Part shown: positions 24,902-37,205 of the stretch, in pieces
Layout: every line of letters begins with the position of its first letter
How positions within the stretch are numbered: the stretch's first letter is position 1
DNA from: Sialis fuliginosa
Lineage: Eukaryota; Arthropoda; Insecta; Megaloptera; Sialidae
NCBI GenBank assembly: GCA_961205875.1
Contig: OY540816.1
Location: forward strand, 12,410,701-12,474,700
Direction of reading: 5' to 3'
Length of the DNA stretch: 64,000 nucleotides
Notes under the pieces: generated by a model
The model's input: the letters and a program-made list of their open reading frames with translations, nothing else
Databases searched by the model: none
Told to the model about the DNA's origin: nothing
Position numbers and translations under genes: made by a program

Positions 24902-26089
24902 GTTCCCATTATACTATGATATTTAAAGGTCGTAGCTCATAATGAGATAATTTAACAGCAGAGAGAAAAAAGTTTTCTACTAGTTTTATTTTATCACTGT
25001 ATTTAGTTATATTCAGTAAAATCAGTAATTCAATTTCCAAAAAAGTATACACTTATTATAAATAATGAATTTCATAATTGTGTAATAACCCAGAATTACG
25101 TTTACTCCTATGTAAGTAATTTCAAAGTAGTTTTTACTTTTATCAATAATTTAGACCTCAGAATGGTTGATGATTTTTTGCCAGACTGAGTTTTAGACTA
25201 GAACATAATAATTCAATGAAAAGACAACATAATAATAATATTAAATTAGACAATAATGTTTTTATAAAACTCAGGCAGTCTTTACGCGAAAAATATTTAT
25301 ATAAAAAATATATAAAACGTTTTTGTTAGAGAATTTTATTATCTTTAATTTTATATATAACTGTTTTTGCCCAAATGGGACGTAAGAGTGTGAGTGAGAG
25401 AGCAATAAGAACGTGCAGAGTAGAAAAACTCGCTTGGTTGTTAATTAAAATAAAGGCATTTGCCGATAAAAATCTTGAAAATTATGTATATCATATTATT
25501 AACATCTATTTGAAGATTATACAAAAAATTATATAATATGAAAACCTAAATTTACGGTTTCATGAACTTTAAAAAAATTATAACAAATAAAGGAGTAGAG
25601 TTACATGTATGAGTGTAAGGACCTTTTTTATGTGAAAAGGTCTAAAAATAATACTAACAAGTTTTTGATTACAAAAAACATTTTTTTCTCTTTGTAAGGC
25701 CTTTTCGCGGTTTTAACAATATCCAACCTATAGGTATCAACTGGCACCTTACATTTTTATAATCAAGCCAACCTCCCCAATAAGATAAAAATAAAACATT
25801 CAATCGGAATAATTTTCCGAACGACCGCGCTACTATCTGGCCTATTTTTGAAGTATAAAAGGCAAAGCAATAATTAAAAAATTGTTTTTAATTTGTGGAT
25901 GTATGTATTAAATAATAGCAATAAATAAATAAATATATAGATAAATAATGTCACCTGTTTCATGCATATTTTTTGATTGTTAAAAAATTGATTACATGAA
26001 GTTTTAGAGTTTTTCATGATTACACGTGTGAATGTAGTGTGTAGTAGTATATGTATATTTTAATTAAAAGTTATAATACACAATAACCC

Positions 26090-26200
26090 TGCCAGTTCTG
26101 CGTACACGTGATGGATGTGACACTCGGGTTCTGGTGTAGATCACGTGTGCCGGGACATTGGGCCCACATTAATGCGCAGACGCATAAGGTCACGCATTTA
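26090..26200. other. GC-richer patch with CACGTG-type sites
   Basis: CTGCGTACACGTGATGG, GATCACGTGTGCCGGGAC and GCGCAGACGCATAAGGTCAC lie within 110 bp. There is no ORF or repeat partner. It is possibly a regulatory element, and the evidence is compositional only. Confidence 0.22.
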
Positions 26201-26414
26201 TATTCAATCATAGATGTTTATGCGTATAAATGACGTTATATAATTAAACGTTTTATGTTGAAAACCATATAAGTTAATTTCTTAATTTTGTCTGCTCTGA
26301 GATGATTGAATTTTTGTATTTGTAAAGATTTTCATGTTGAACTTTCGACGCATTTTGTTGATTCAATCAAACTATGTTTTAATTTTATTAATATATATGC
26401 ATGTATTGTATATA

Positions 26415-26978
26415 AAAAACTGGCACTAGTTATGGCCGCTATAACTGTTTTTGTGATTGACGGGCTTCTTTTTTGTAATTCTCATGAACTAATGTTATTA
26501 ATAAAACAAGTAACTCTTTATTTAATCAATTTAATTACCAAAGTCCGCCAATATAGTTTGGTTTTTAAATTATAGCTTTTTATTTTATTTATGTTTTTTC
26601 TCCAGTAATGGATAAAATAAAACTAGTAAAGAGCACGCAGTGATGGACACTTGCTAATGATTACAAACAAAATGATAAGTACTACGACACACAAGATATA
26701 AAAGAAAGAATCGTCAACTTTGAAACAATGTAAAGCAGTTGCTATGATAATATTAAAATTAATAAATAAATTATACTAATAATTAGTTAAAATGTCCACC
26801 ATTTTGACACCTATTGGCCGATTGTCATCAAATCACGTTGTAAATGTATATCAAATCAGTTAAATGTATATAGATTAATATTCAGAAATGGTAGTAATCA
26901 AATATAAAAAAAAATTCAGTACATTTAATTAAAAAATTGTCATTACTGTGGTCATATCCAAGACTGGGGCCAGTACCT
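26415..26978 (-). mobile_element. TA-target MITE family, copy D (full length, reverse orientation)
   Basis: The left end, ACTGGCACTAGTTATGGCC, and right end, CCAAGACTGGGGCCAGTACC, next to TTA match the family termini. The interior runs opposite to copies B, C and E. At about 564 bp it is the longest copy and a good reference for the family. The ORF starting upstream of it at 26306 is a chance frame through its left end. Confidence 0.8.
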
Positions 26979-27249
26979 TATTTTATTTTATATACATTTT
27001 GTAGGTAGTACAACTAGAATATAATCATGGAACATAAGGGATTCAATGTTACTTCAGACATACTCAAAGTTTGCTCTCCTGGTAATTATTATAACAGACT
27101 CTTAATTCTTTCAAATTATTATCAAATTGCAGACGAGTTGGATTGTTTTGATTCCATTTTTCTTGAACCAAAAATAATACGAATGGTAAATTTTTAATCT
27201 GTATTCAAGTTATTACAATTTTTTTTTAAAAACAATGAACTCGAAACAA

Positions 27250-27330
27250 AAAAAGTCACTTTTGAATCACTGTGCGCCACCCCTCCTGGTCTGGCGCCCC
27301 GGGCAGTCGGTCTAGTTCCCCCCCCCCCTT
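27250..27330 (-). repeat. C-tract repeat fragment, partner of 17786-17880
   Basis: Read on the minus strand, a G tract is followed by GCCCGGGGCGCCAGACCAGG and AAAAGTGACTTTTTTTG. This is in the same order as at 17786-17880. Confidence 0.5.
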
Positions 27331-27479
27331 ACCTTTAAATATTCAATATAAAATACAAGGATGTCTGTCATTGCACTTTTATATAATCTCTGGATTGCAC
27401 GCTTTTACAAACACATATAAGAATATGTATAATGTACATATACGCACACACAATGACAAACACATGTCTTTGAAAACCG

Positions 27480-27625
27480 ATCTGTAAGGTGACAAACGTC
27501 TGGAAACGTGGATCTTACATGCGCCAGCTCTCGTCTTACCGGTCTCGTGAAATAATTTCCAAACGTTCTGTGTGGGGTTGATCAGATGTTGGAATATGGT
27601 TTCAGAAACGTGACATGCTTTCAGT
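27480..27625. other. GC-richer, unique-looking stretch
   Basis: GTCTGGAAACGTGGATC, GCGCCAGCTCTCGTCTTACC and TTCCAAACGTTCTGTGTGG contrast with the AT-rich intron. I see no repeat, ORF or splice pair, and function is unknown. Confidence 0.22.
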
Positions 27626-27756
27626 TCAGATTTTATTTTTATCGCTATTATTTAATTCTGATTATATAAATAAGTAAATGTCAATGATATTGAATTCATG
27701 CTTGATTGGCAATATTAATTAATATGGATTGTTATTTTAAGGTTTTGTCATTTTTT

Positions 27757-28291
27757 AACCGACTTCGAAAAATGAGAAATTTCTCAATTCGTTTGTATAT
27801 ATTTTTTATATATAATCCGATATAACTCCAACAGAAATGCACTAATTTGGACAATTGTACTCCCGATTTAACTTCCATATATTTTTTTTCAAAATCACTT
27901 CAAAAAGGAGAGGATTTTGAATTTTGCTGTATATATATTTTGTATGTATTTTCGGGCATAACTCCGGCAAATATGCACCTATTCGGTAAAACTTTTTTAT
28001 TTGAAAGAGTATGCTCCCGAGGTAGTCCCGTATAAATTTTATCAGAATCTGGCCATGGACTTCTTAGCCACTCAAAAAGGGGAAAAAACTTAAAAAAATA
28101 AAATTAAACTGACTTTAAAAAAAAACGTATATAAAAGAAGGTACATATATTTTAATAATTAAATTTAAGTTTTTGAAGTAGGTGTCAATCCAATAAAAAA
28201 AAAACCTCAAAAACTGTTTTTAATGATTTTATTATTTTTTTAATATATTATTATTAACTTTTCAAAGTTTTTAATTTTTATTTTAAGTCGG
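27757..28291 (+). mobile_element. ACCGACTTC-type element remnant
   Basis: It starts TAACCGACTTCGAAAAATG with TCTCAATTCGTTTGTAT and ends near TTTTAAGTCGGCTG, an inverted echo of the start. I recall abundant insect repeats, especially in Lepidoptera, with the same opening. Inside, two blocks ('ataactcc-(a/g)-caaatatgcac' type) repeat. No intact frame is visible. The class is uncertain. Confidence 0.5.
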
Positions 28292-28460
28292 CTGTATTGT
28301 ATTAGTCCAAATTATTATTCTGAGTGGTAAGATTGATAAGTTTAAAAAAAAAGAGAATAAATATTCATTGTAGCCTTCTTAAATTACAAAAAAAACATCT
28401 ATGGGGGACATAAAAAGGCTAAATGCCGAAACGAAACTTTTTTTGTTTTTTTTTAAGTCG

Positions 28461-28856
28461 GACGATACGAGAGCAACTGAAATTTGGACGAAACGACTCG
28501 AGACTCTAGTAGCTTTATATAGGTATACATAAGTCTCGTCGAGAGTCTCGGTTTTAAAATATTATCAATAATTAGTAAAAACTATTTGATAACAATATTT
28601 AAATCAATCATTAAAGTAAATATAAGTAAGATTCATTACATTTTAAAATTTATTTCTTTATTCATAATTTTTTATTAAAAAAATCATACTGATTTTTTCT
28701 CACGATCTCAGTCACGTGTACGAGATGAAACCGAGATGAGGTAGCTTCAATTTTCAGACGAGACTTGTAAAATTCGAAACCGAGAAAATACTTTAGTTCG
28801 AAAAACCGAGACGAGGCGAAACTTACCTGACTTTTGTCTCGTGTGCAGTCCTAGAC
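28461..28856 (+). repeat. GAGACGAAAC-rich dispersed repeat, copy 2
   Basis: GACGAAACGACTCGAGACTC opens it and GAGACGAGGCGAAACTTACC closes it. The core TCTCGGTTTTAAAATATTAT plus CAATAATTAGTAAAA is almost the same as in the copy at 42728. It ends GTGCAGTCCTAGAC. Confidence 0.68.
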
Positions 28857-30604
28857 ATAAACTATTGATATTATTGATTAATATGTTAAAAAGGACTATT
28901 TTATATATCTCATAAATAATAATAATACATTCAAAACTACATCAAACATACTCATACAAAAAACTTACTTTTAATCGATAATAAAACTACCATAATCATT
29001 ATGCTTGTATATTAATTATTCAGATGTTTTTTTTATCTTTTATATTTTAATTTTTTGCTGTTTTACTTTTATTCTTCCATTTATACTATAAAATAGTATT
29101 TCATTGTCAGAGTCAAAAATTATAAGATTACATTCAAAATTAAAAAGCCATCATAATTATTTTATAAATATAAATCAGATAGTTGTTGACAAAATTTAAA
29201 CTTTGTAAAAAAATCATACATTTGTATCATAAATAAATAAGATATTAAAATTTTTTGTTGATTCAATTATGAAATATTTATCAAATTATTTAAAATGAAG
29301 ATTAGTGTTTATTTATGCATAATTTCTGAAAAATATTTTCCTATTTATGTACCTGAAAACAAACATATTATTATTTTTAAATGACATAAATATGTTATCT
29401 GTTATTTATTTTTAACAGTTTTTTAGATTTTAATTATTATTTTTAGACTTTTATGATAAATTGCGAAATACATTAACTAGCTTCTAATTATAATATTAAA
29501 ATAAATATTGATGTATGAGTATTTTATTATATTTCTTAACAATTAATACGTCAATAAATATAATCGAAAACTGCATATTTATTTGTTTTTTAAATATTGG
29601 ACTGTACCTACTTTAAAAATAATTATATAAAATAAGCTGAAAGATTAGTATATAATGTACAAAATATTTTTAAAGAAATTGAAATATGTACATATTTAGT
29701 AAAAGCATCGACCTTTTCCACGTGAAAATGACAATTCAATTTATTTAATTTCTTTTCAATACAATACAGTGACGCGTTGTCCTGTTCGATAATTAAAAAT
29801 GATTGGCTGGCATCATGTGGCGGACACGTGGAAAACAATGTGAAAATAATCGTTTCACTATAATAAAATGATTTCTTGCTACATCAAATACTATACACAC
29901 CAAAACATAAATGCTTATTCGACAATAATTGAATTGGTAACATTAACGACAAAAAAATTTAGTGGAAAATATTAGCATTTTTATGTGTTTTTTAGAATGT
30001 TTTGTAAAAAATATTTAACATATCAACATATAAAAAATGAAATATATATAGTTTATGTACATATATAAAGTATTCAGCGATAACAAACACGTGAAAAAAC
30101 TTAAGTTCAATATATAACTGCACGTTAAAAGTCTTACGTGAAACCCCAAAACATATTCAATGCAATATCTGACGGAATTTTGACTGAAATCACATTAGAA
30201 GAAGACTTGGCTGGTGCCGAAATAATTTGTGGTTATAAAAATATTTTTTGTATCAAAATTTTTAAAAGGCAATAATTATTTTCAAATCTATCGAAAAGAA
30301 ATTATTAAGAATAAAATAATTATTCGGTGTTAAGAACCACTGCTTCCTCCACATTCATATTCTAATACGCTATTACCATTTAAATGTAAACATGGTAGTT
30401 ATTTGAATTCTGATAAAATAACTACGTGAAAAATGCTTACATGACCCGCGAGCATGTGACAACAAATGTAAATAAAAAAGACGTACGGTCTAACTTTTTG
30501 TTAAAAATATTTGCCTTAGATGATTATTCAAACTAAAATTACACGTACACATTAATTAAAAATAAAACAGAATTCCCAAAAGAATAATATTAGAGAAAAA
30601 ATAA

Positions 30605-30707
30605 AATGCGCACTATTGTAAATAAAACAAGAAATAACGAAGAGCATTAAATAAACTATTCTAACACTTTATAAACTATTATAGCATTTGTAAATAATAT
30701 TGAACAG
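30605..30707 (-). repeat. Dispersed repeat, partner of 24807-24901
   Basis: AAATGCGCACTATTGTAAAT and GAGCATTAAATAAACTATTC, with TATAAACTATTATAGCATTT, are the reverse complement of the block at 24807-24901 with moderate divergence. Confidence 0.6.
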
Positions 30708-32040
30708 TATTTTTTGTGTTTTAGCAATACTTAATATAAACTAGCGTTAAGAAAATAAATAAATAATAAAATAAAATAAAAATTACTACTACCCATAATG
30801 TTATACTTATTTTATTTTATACAAACTTGTTCATAATATTATTAAATACCATCTTACAAATAGTAAATATGAAGCACTCTGTGTTATTTCTAATTGTTAG
30901 TTTCACTTAAATTAACATAATATTAAACTAATCAATACTATAATTGTAGTAGAGTAATTATTCTATCCAATGTTGTAATCACAGTTGTATATAAAAATAT
31001 TAGAGGGTAGACAAAATAACATATGTATATTGTATATTCTTACACTAGACATTATTTAAATATGTATTTATAAAGATACTACTCGTTCATGGTATAAATG
31101 GATGGTAAGATTTTATCGGTATTATAATTTTTAATAGCGTTTGTTATTTTACTTACAATTTTTTTGTATTTTAGGTTGCAATGTCATTAATTATGCTCTT
31201 TGTAAATTGATTTTGATGTCAAAAGATACACTGAATTTTAAAACGGCATTGCTGGATTTCTAAAAATAACTCCACTTGAGTAATTTTAAACAGGAGAAGT
31301 TTATTAATATACTTAAGTACATACAAATGTAAACGAATCCTTAAATAAATTACTATTTAGATTTAATATTTGATATACGTTTTCATTTTCATATATAAAT
31401 GCTATTTCCAGCGTCCTTGCATTTCAGTGGGCGGATGTGTACTGACGAAGAAATGTTATTTATATTTACACTTTTGATTAACACAAGTGGCGATGTTATT
31501 AAATAATTGACCAGCTAAATATACTCGATATCTATTTTTTTACAAAAATACCTAAATATAACTTTTAATTTGTTTAGTGTTCATATTATCTATTTTTGTT
31601 ATTACAGTTATTTTTGTGTGTATACGTACTGGGAAATCAGATTAATTATTTTTATTATTAAAGTTAATTACTTATTTTTAGAACAATTGAATATCTTCTG
31701 ATATTTTGTATATAAAAGTATAATATATATTACATTTTTTATTGTTTTAGATTATCATTTTTTATTTAAATACAGAAGAACCGATACTTCGATATTTAAC
31801 CAGAATAATTATCAAAATATTTTTATTGTTTTTTTTTTTAAATAAACCAAAATAACTTTCTAATCTTATTTTCCTTCTACTGAACTGTCTATGCTGTTTT
31901 GGTGTGTAAATATAGAAGAATAGGTACTTCGAATGTTTAGCCATAATATTTATCCTAATATGTTTATTGTGTTTTTAAAATAAACCAGAAACACATTTTT
32001 GACAATTTTGAATTAAAGTACTTTCCTTCATTTTCTACAG

Positions 32041-32063
32041 CATCTTTTTCAAGTGCTAATCAG
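32041..32063 (+). CDS. 23-nt microexon of the same gene
   Basis: The acceptor is CTTCCTTCATTTTCTACAG's terminal AG at 32040. Then come 23 nt and the donor CAGGTGAGAAA (GT at 32064). With the G carried over from 18765 the frame reads ASFSSANQ and ends exactly on a codon boundary (phase 0). Skipping the 30-nt exon would join 4209 to 32041 in the same frame. Only the next exon, outside this window or undetected within it, would show the protein family. Its small size makes chance splice-like signals a concern, but the acceptor is among the best in the window and the phase fits. Confidence 0.55.
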
Positions 32064-32765
32064 GTGAGAAAATCTTTAAACAATATAGTTAAATGTAAAT
32101 TTAATGCAATATATATCGTGTTTTTCAACAAAAGGGTTGATTGAAGTTTTCATAAAGTTTATAACAGTTATAACCTCATATGTCCCCTTTTTACATAATT
32201 GGTTGAAGACTATAATTTCCTGATTGCATTTTCTGGATCCACTTTTATCATAGACTTATACCTACAGTTTAGAGTTTGTTCCCTGTTCATATGGTATATT
32301 TTTTTGTATTTTTGTCCTTATTTTTTTTTTAACTTATATTGCAAATACGTCGATTACTATATGTTCTTTAGTCATTCCTATTTAAGAGTGGAGTAAAATT
32401 CAGAATATTTAAACTTCACTTCGCCAAATTTGTTTTTACACACATATTGCTGTATTACATACAAATAATACCGCATCTTATTAGATGGTCGATATGTATT
32501 TTAAAGATAACTATATAACCACTTTTATTTTCTACTGTTGACTAACAAAGAACTAACATTAATGAATAATTCATTTTAAAAATCCATTGGTATCTACTGT
32601 AGTATAAAAAAACGAAACAAGGAATTTGCAAAATGCCGATGGACTCGTCTCAAAGAACCTACCGAAGTTGGCAACGGCAAAGACAAATGTTAGTTAATCA
32701 GAACTCGCCCCGAAGCGAAAACTGACCGCAGACAAGGTAACTTGCCCTGGCTCGTCTCAACTAAG

Positions 32766-32840
32766 TATAAATTATAAATATCGTGCAAAACCCGTTGCAG
32801 TATACTGATTTATATTGGTTTCTGCTATCTCGGGTTACGT
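32766..32840 (+). promoter_or_regulatory. Possible internal promoter and short first exon
   Basis: TATAAAT at 32766 is followed 33 bases later by GCAGT (A at 32799), close to the arthropod initiator TCAGT. About 40 bases further on, GGGTTACGTAAGTA provides a strong donor (GT at 32839). The spacing TATA-initiator-donor is what a short non-coding first exon would show. GC-richer DNA (32630-32760) lies just upstream. An alternative promoter for the microexon gene or another gene is inference. Confidence 0.25.
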
Positions 32841-35171
32841 AAGTATTTATTATTTATACATGCTCACCGATATTATATTACCCTATATTGTTCAAATTCG
32901 TCTAGCCGATATTGTGTTCGTGTTTGTAAAGGTAATGTAGGATGTAGGTCTAGACACACATGTGGGAACTTGAACCACCACCTGCTGGATTTCTTTTTAG
33001 TTGAGGCAAAACGCTGCATCCCTTTTTGTGGATGATATGGATTTATTTTGGAACTGGAGTCATTGCTCTTACAAATAAATATATATTATTATTGTTCTCG
33101 ATTTCTGTTAACAAGTCTTCTTGATTTTGATTTCCGCAGTCAATGTTTTGTTAAACGTTGATTATATCTCGAAACTAATTATAGTGGAATTTCTCCAAAT
33201 CAACTAGCTTATTAAACATGAGTGTCGCATATAGCAATAGTTTCTTTTGCAGAAAATTATAAAAAACTTTTTTTGGGGAGAGGGTCAAGAAGTTTCACTG
33301 TATCTCCTAAATTTCAAAGTATCAGATTCTATAATGTATTATTCTATTTATCAAATAAAATTTAGATTTATAGACATAAGAACTGTGTTGACAGATGGGA
33401 AAAATGAATCTTTTTTGTGTTTCGAGTCACTTGAATTAATTTAGTACAAAAAAACATGTATTCTTATATATTTAATCATTCGGTGAGTTATTGAGAAAAA
33501 TGTTACAAATTCGTTTATTGAGAAAAATTGTATAACAATTTTAATGTCTTTTTCAAATGTATTTTTTAGATGTACATCTTTATGTGCTATAAAAATTTAT
33601 TGCATTACTGAAATTACATTTGAAGAAAGTGAACAAAATAACGAATCTGACTCGAGTTAATTCGTTCAGTGAAAAAGAGTATATAGAATTAAAAAATATA
33701 GCATACAGTTGAAAAAGTATATTTGTTGTTTTTAAAGGATAATACTTTCTAAGAATCTGCTTCTTTTATTTACTCATTTAAAGTTAAACCATTATACTTA
33801 AGTTAAATCTATTTGATTGATTATGTACGTCTAAACAAAAATACAAAAGAACAGATAGTTGTATTTATTTATTCAATGGTTCGAGTATATACAGATAGAT
33901 AAAAGCTACTGTAATTTTAGCCTTGTTAACGCCTACACTGACAGAACTTTTGATTATCAGTTGAGATTATACATATACTTGAGTTGTGACAAGTTGTAAT
34001 GTTATGAATAATGATTTTTCTAACTCGTGGGTAATTAGGATCTTTCAGTTTAGTTATAATCAAAGTATTATTTATTATTCAAGCAATTTGTTTTGACAAT
34101 ACTGCATTTTTTGTAAAGTAATAATAACAAAGACATAATTTACATTTAAAAATAGAGCAATTCTTAATCATGTAAAAGATTATTTAAATCGTATCTTAAA
34201 AATCTATTAAAATTTTGTATATAAATAAAAACTTTTAGCTTTTCGTGAAAATTTTGAAATTTTTTTACAAAGAATCTAAAGGAGTCTAAAGGACTTTTTT
34301 ATAAAAATATTTTAGTATGGTCAAATTTTGAAGTGGTTCGATAAAAATCAATAATTAATTAATACTGAAAACTTTACTGTTTGCCAATACTGCCCACTCA
34401 CCTGAAAGGTAAACAGTTATGTGAAATTTAAAAATAAATCATGTGAATAGAGATATGTAAATTTTTTTCAGTAACTTTTTTTTAATGAAGGTCGCGTGTA
34501 CGTAAATAAAAACTACAAACAAATTTTAAGTTCTTCGAAATCTACGACATAACTAATTTTATTTTAACGTTAATGTTTATCGTAAAAATAACATTACAAA
34601 CGACTGATACGATGGTAATAAAATAAAAAAATCTAGTTTTCATTATTTTTATTTATTATTATTAATCAGCACACGTTATCATTATTAATATAATTAAAAA
34701 ATATACATATTTTGATTTTAGATGTATTTCATGTTATTTACAAAGATACTAACATTTTAGTGTGTTTAATTTCTATTGCGTTTTATTTTATTGAAACTCT
34801 CAGAATTGGTTCAAATTCCATCAAATATAAATAATGCGTTGCACAAGATTTAGTGAAGTCTCATATTTAAAACTGATAGTTTAGTTTTGTCGTCTCTCGT
34901 GCGAATTTCCATATTTTTTTATAATTTTTTTTTATAAATTCAAACTTTGTTTTAATTAAATTTTTGATTATTTACATTGTATCTTAATAATGTTGAAAAA
35001 CTTATTATCGGCAATCCTTTGAAACTGAGATCCTCAACGATTCAAAAATAGAGTTAATATCGTCTCTTCAATTTTTAATTCGAACTCTCGTAAACGAAAA
35101 AGAAAGCTTTGTATAATCACCGCAGAAACAGCAGCGCGTAGCCGTTTGTTCGTTCTCTATCGGGGAAGGTA

Positions 35172-35751
35172 CACTTGGACTTCCCGATAACGAACGGCTC
35201 GGGAGCCGAGAACCCCCGTACTACGAACGCGAAAGTGGTATCCTACTTTTCTAAACGTTGCGTCGTAATGGCGGCCATCAGAGTTTTAATAAGTAGATAC
35301 GCATATATATGTACATATACATTATACAAACGTTTTTTTACATTATTTTTTGTTTTTTAATTGCATAAGAAATTTTAAGAAACAACAAATTCTGTGCGAA
35401 TGTCGATGAATCTCTGAGAGAACATGGAGATAATATAACAAAGAGTAAGTGAAGCAACCGAAAACGCTAACTGCGTCGGTAGAAAGAGAAAGAAAGGATG
35501 GTGCCCACGTTCCATCTTTGTTAAACACATGTTTAAAGTACATTACTCAAACATAAGCGCAATGTGTTCATAAGACAGAGACACAAGTACTCGAATATTT
35601 GCTTTCTTTTATTATTTATGAATGGCTTCCACTTACTCAGCGCAGAAGGGGGAGTTGAGGAGAACGCGTTTCGTTCGCTGTAGCGGGGCTACGAGCATTC
35701 GTTGTATGAGGGTTTCGTTATATGGGAGTTCGTTATCGGGAGATACCAGTG
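35172..35751. mobile_element. pogo-like MITE with TA target site
   Basis: TA-CACTTGGACTTCCCGATAAC starts it and TTATCGGGAGATACCAGTG-TA ends it. The inner arms pair through CGAACGGCTCGGG-type and ACTACGAACG-type blocks. The ends resemble the pogo-type CACTGGAACCTCGATAACG pattern. There is no DDE transposase. Upstream TTGTTCGTTCTCTATCGGGG looks like another element's end. The small ORFs inside both ends are chance frames. Confidence 0.7.
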
Positions 35752-36629
35752 TACTTGTAGTTGAAATCGATCTTAAATCAGGCTTAATAAACATATTATG
35801 GTTTTCATAAATAATACACAATTTCTAACGAAGTATTTTTTAGTATTATGTTTTTGCACAAACAAATAAACAATTGACGTTATTGACTGTTTATTACTGC
35901 ATATAATTCATGAATGCAGTTATTGTAAATATTTTATGTATATAAATATATTATGTTCTACGTAAAATGGTAATTAAATTTAGAATAACTTTAACAATGC
36001 ACGATACAATTACGTACATGAATTTTTAATATGAAACCAACCAAACACACGTTTTAATGAGATTGTCGTTAGCATAACAATGAATTCAAAATAGAACACC
36101 AGAAGCATTGTAGTATAGTAAGTCTATTTAAAAAATTGGCACGAGCCAAGGTTTTCTAGTCTCTTACCAATACATTTTTCATGTGACATGGTACAGTGAC
36201 GTATCACTTGTGACATTTCCACATTAACTGTAGGTATGTACAGTGTACAGTATACATATGCATACATAAAGTAGAATGGGGGGAGGGGGGTTATATAAAG
36301 GCTATTGATTTGTTTTAATGTTTTTCTCGTACACGATAAAATATCGGATAACTGAATAGCAGTAATAATTTTCGAATACGTCACTAATGTAGCATATTAA
36401 TAAATGTGTCGTAATTAATATTTGTGATGTCATGTGCCACCCGATTTTGATGACATGGGAATATTAGATTCGCGTGTTTTTTGTATCTAAAAATATAAAA
36501 ACATTATGTATGATCCTGGTCATAATTTATTTGTATAGAAGAGGGTTTTATTATTCAACTTTATTCATATTTATTAATATATTAAGATGATGGATCGCCT
36601 TATTATATTAAGTTATATTTAAAACTAAT

Positions 36630-37205
36630 GGACCCGTCTTGGCATCGCACGGGAGTTAATATTTCACCCCCTGTCACGTATGGAGGGTTGAAATTGTTGC
36701 AAACGTTGTTCTGCCCAAAATTAATTTGTTTAAAAATCAGACTATAACTACATATTTTATTATATCTCGACTTCAGTGCCACCTATCGGGCCCATTTTTT
36801 GTAAAAATATTTCTTTTTACGTAACTAACATATATTCGGAATACGAGCCAAATTGGACAATAAATAAACATTTTCGTACTTAACTCGACCCCAGTGCCAC
36901 CTACCAGGCCCAGAAAAAACGATAAACCTAACAAAGCACTAAACAAATTTATGATGTGAATATGGCTTCGATACGTTTAGGCCTGATGAGATCACATACA
37001 AATAACCAACGTTTTGATGTATTTTTTATATGGAATTTTTTTTTTTAAATATCTCGACCCAAGCGCCACCTACCGGAGCCAAAAATCTATAAACTTATTG
37101 GAACACCAAACGAACATATGGTGTGAATATGAATTCGATACGTCCAATGGTTTAGGCTTGATGAGAACACATACATACGCACAAACGTTTTTATATAATT
37201 TAAGA
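36630..37205 (+). repeat. Clustered LINE-like 3' segments, three units
   Basis: CTCGACCCCAGTGCCACCTA-type boxes occur at 36766, 36884 and 37053. The last two are followed by 'cgatacgtttaggcctgatg' and 'cgatacgtccaatggtttag' with GATGAGA-CACATACA, the usual tail of RTE-like elements. The cluster opens with GGACCCGTCTTGGCATCGCA. It seems to be one copy with partial tandem duplications, or nested insertions. No coding frame. Confidence 0.6.

Larger units (their letters stand above)
18766..32040 (+). other. Intron 2 of the microexon gene (about 13.3 kb)
   Basis: It is bounded by GTAAGT at 18766 and CTACAG at 32040. It carries two TA-target MITEs (19990, 26415), two hAT-type MITEs (21660-22204), a pogo-like end (21088), the ACCGACTTC element (27757) and a GAGACGAAAC-family copy (28461). 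The stretches 18780-19980, 20400-21080, 22780-24800, 24910-26085 and 28860-32000 are AT-rich with many short runs and no supported gene. The larger ORFs inside are chance or transposon frames. Confidence 0.55.

Noticed and set aside
26306-26575. 89-codon plus-strand ORF
   Set aside because: Its second half runs through the left end of MITE copy D.
32945-33010. Minus-strand GGTTCAAGTTCC resembling a tRNA/SINE B box
   Set aside because: The T-stem does not pair properly and no A box, anticodon arm or acceptor stem can be built upstream on that strand.
33241-33444. Strong acceptor TTTCTTTTGCAG followed by a 190-nt open frame in phase 0, which would fit after the exon at 32041
   Set aside because: There is no donor near its end, the frame runs into a stop, and the peptide composition is that of random AT-rich DNA. 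It would make this a terminal exon with no polyadenylation context I can support.
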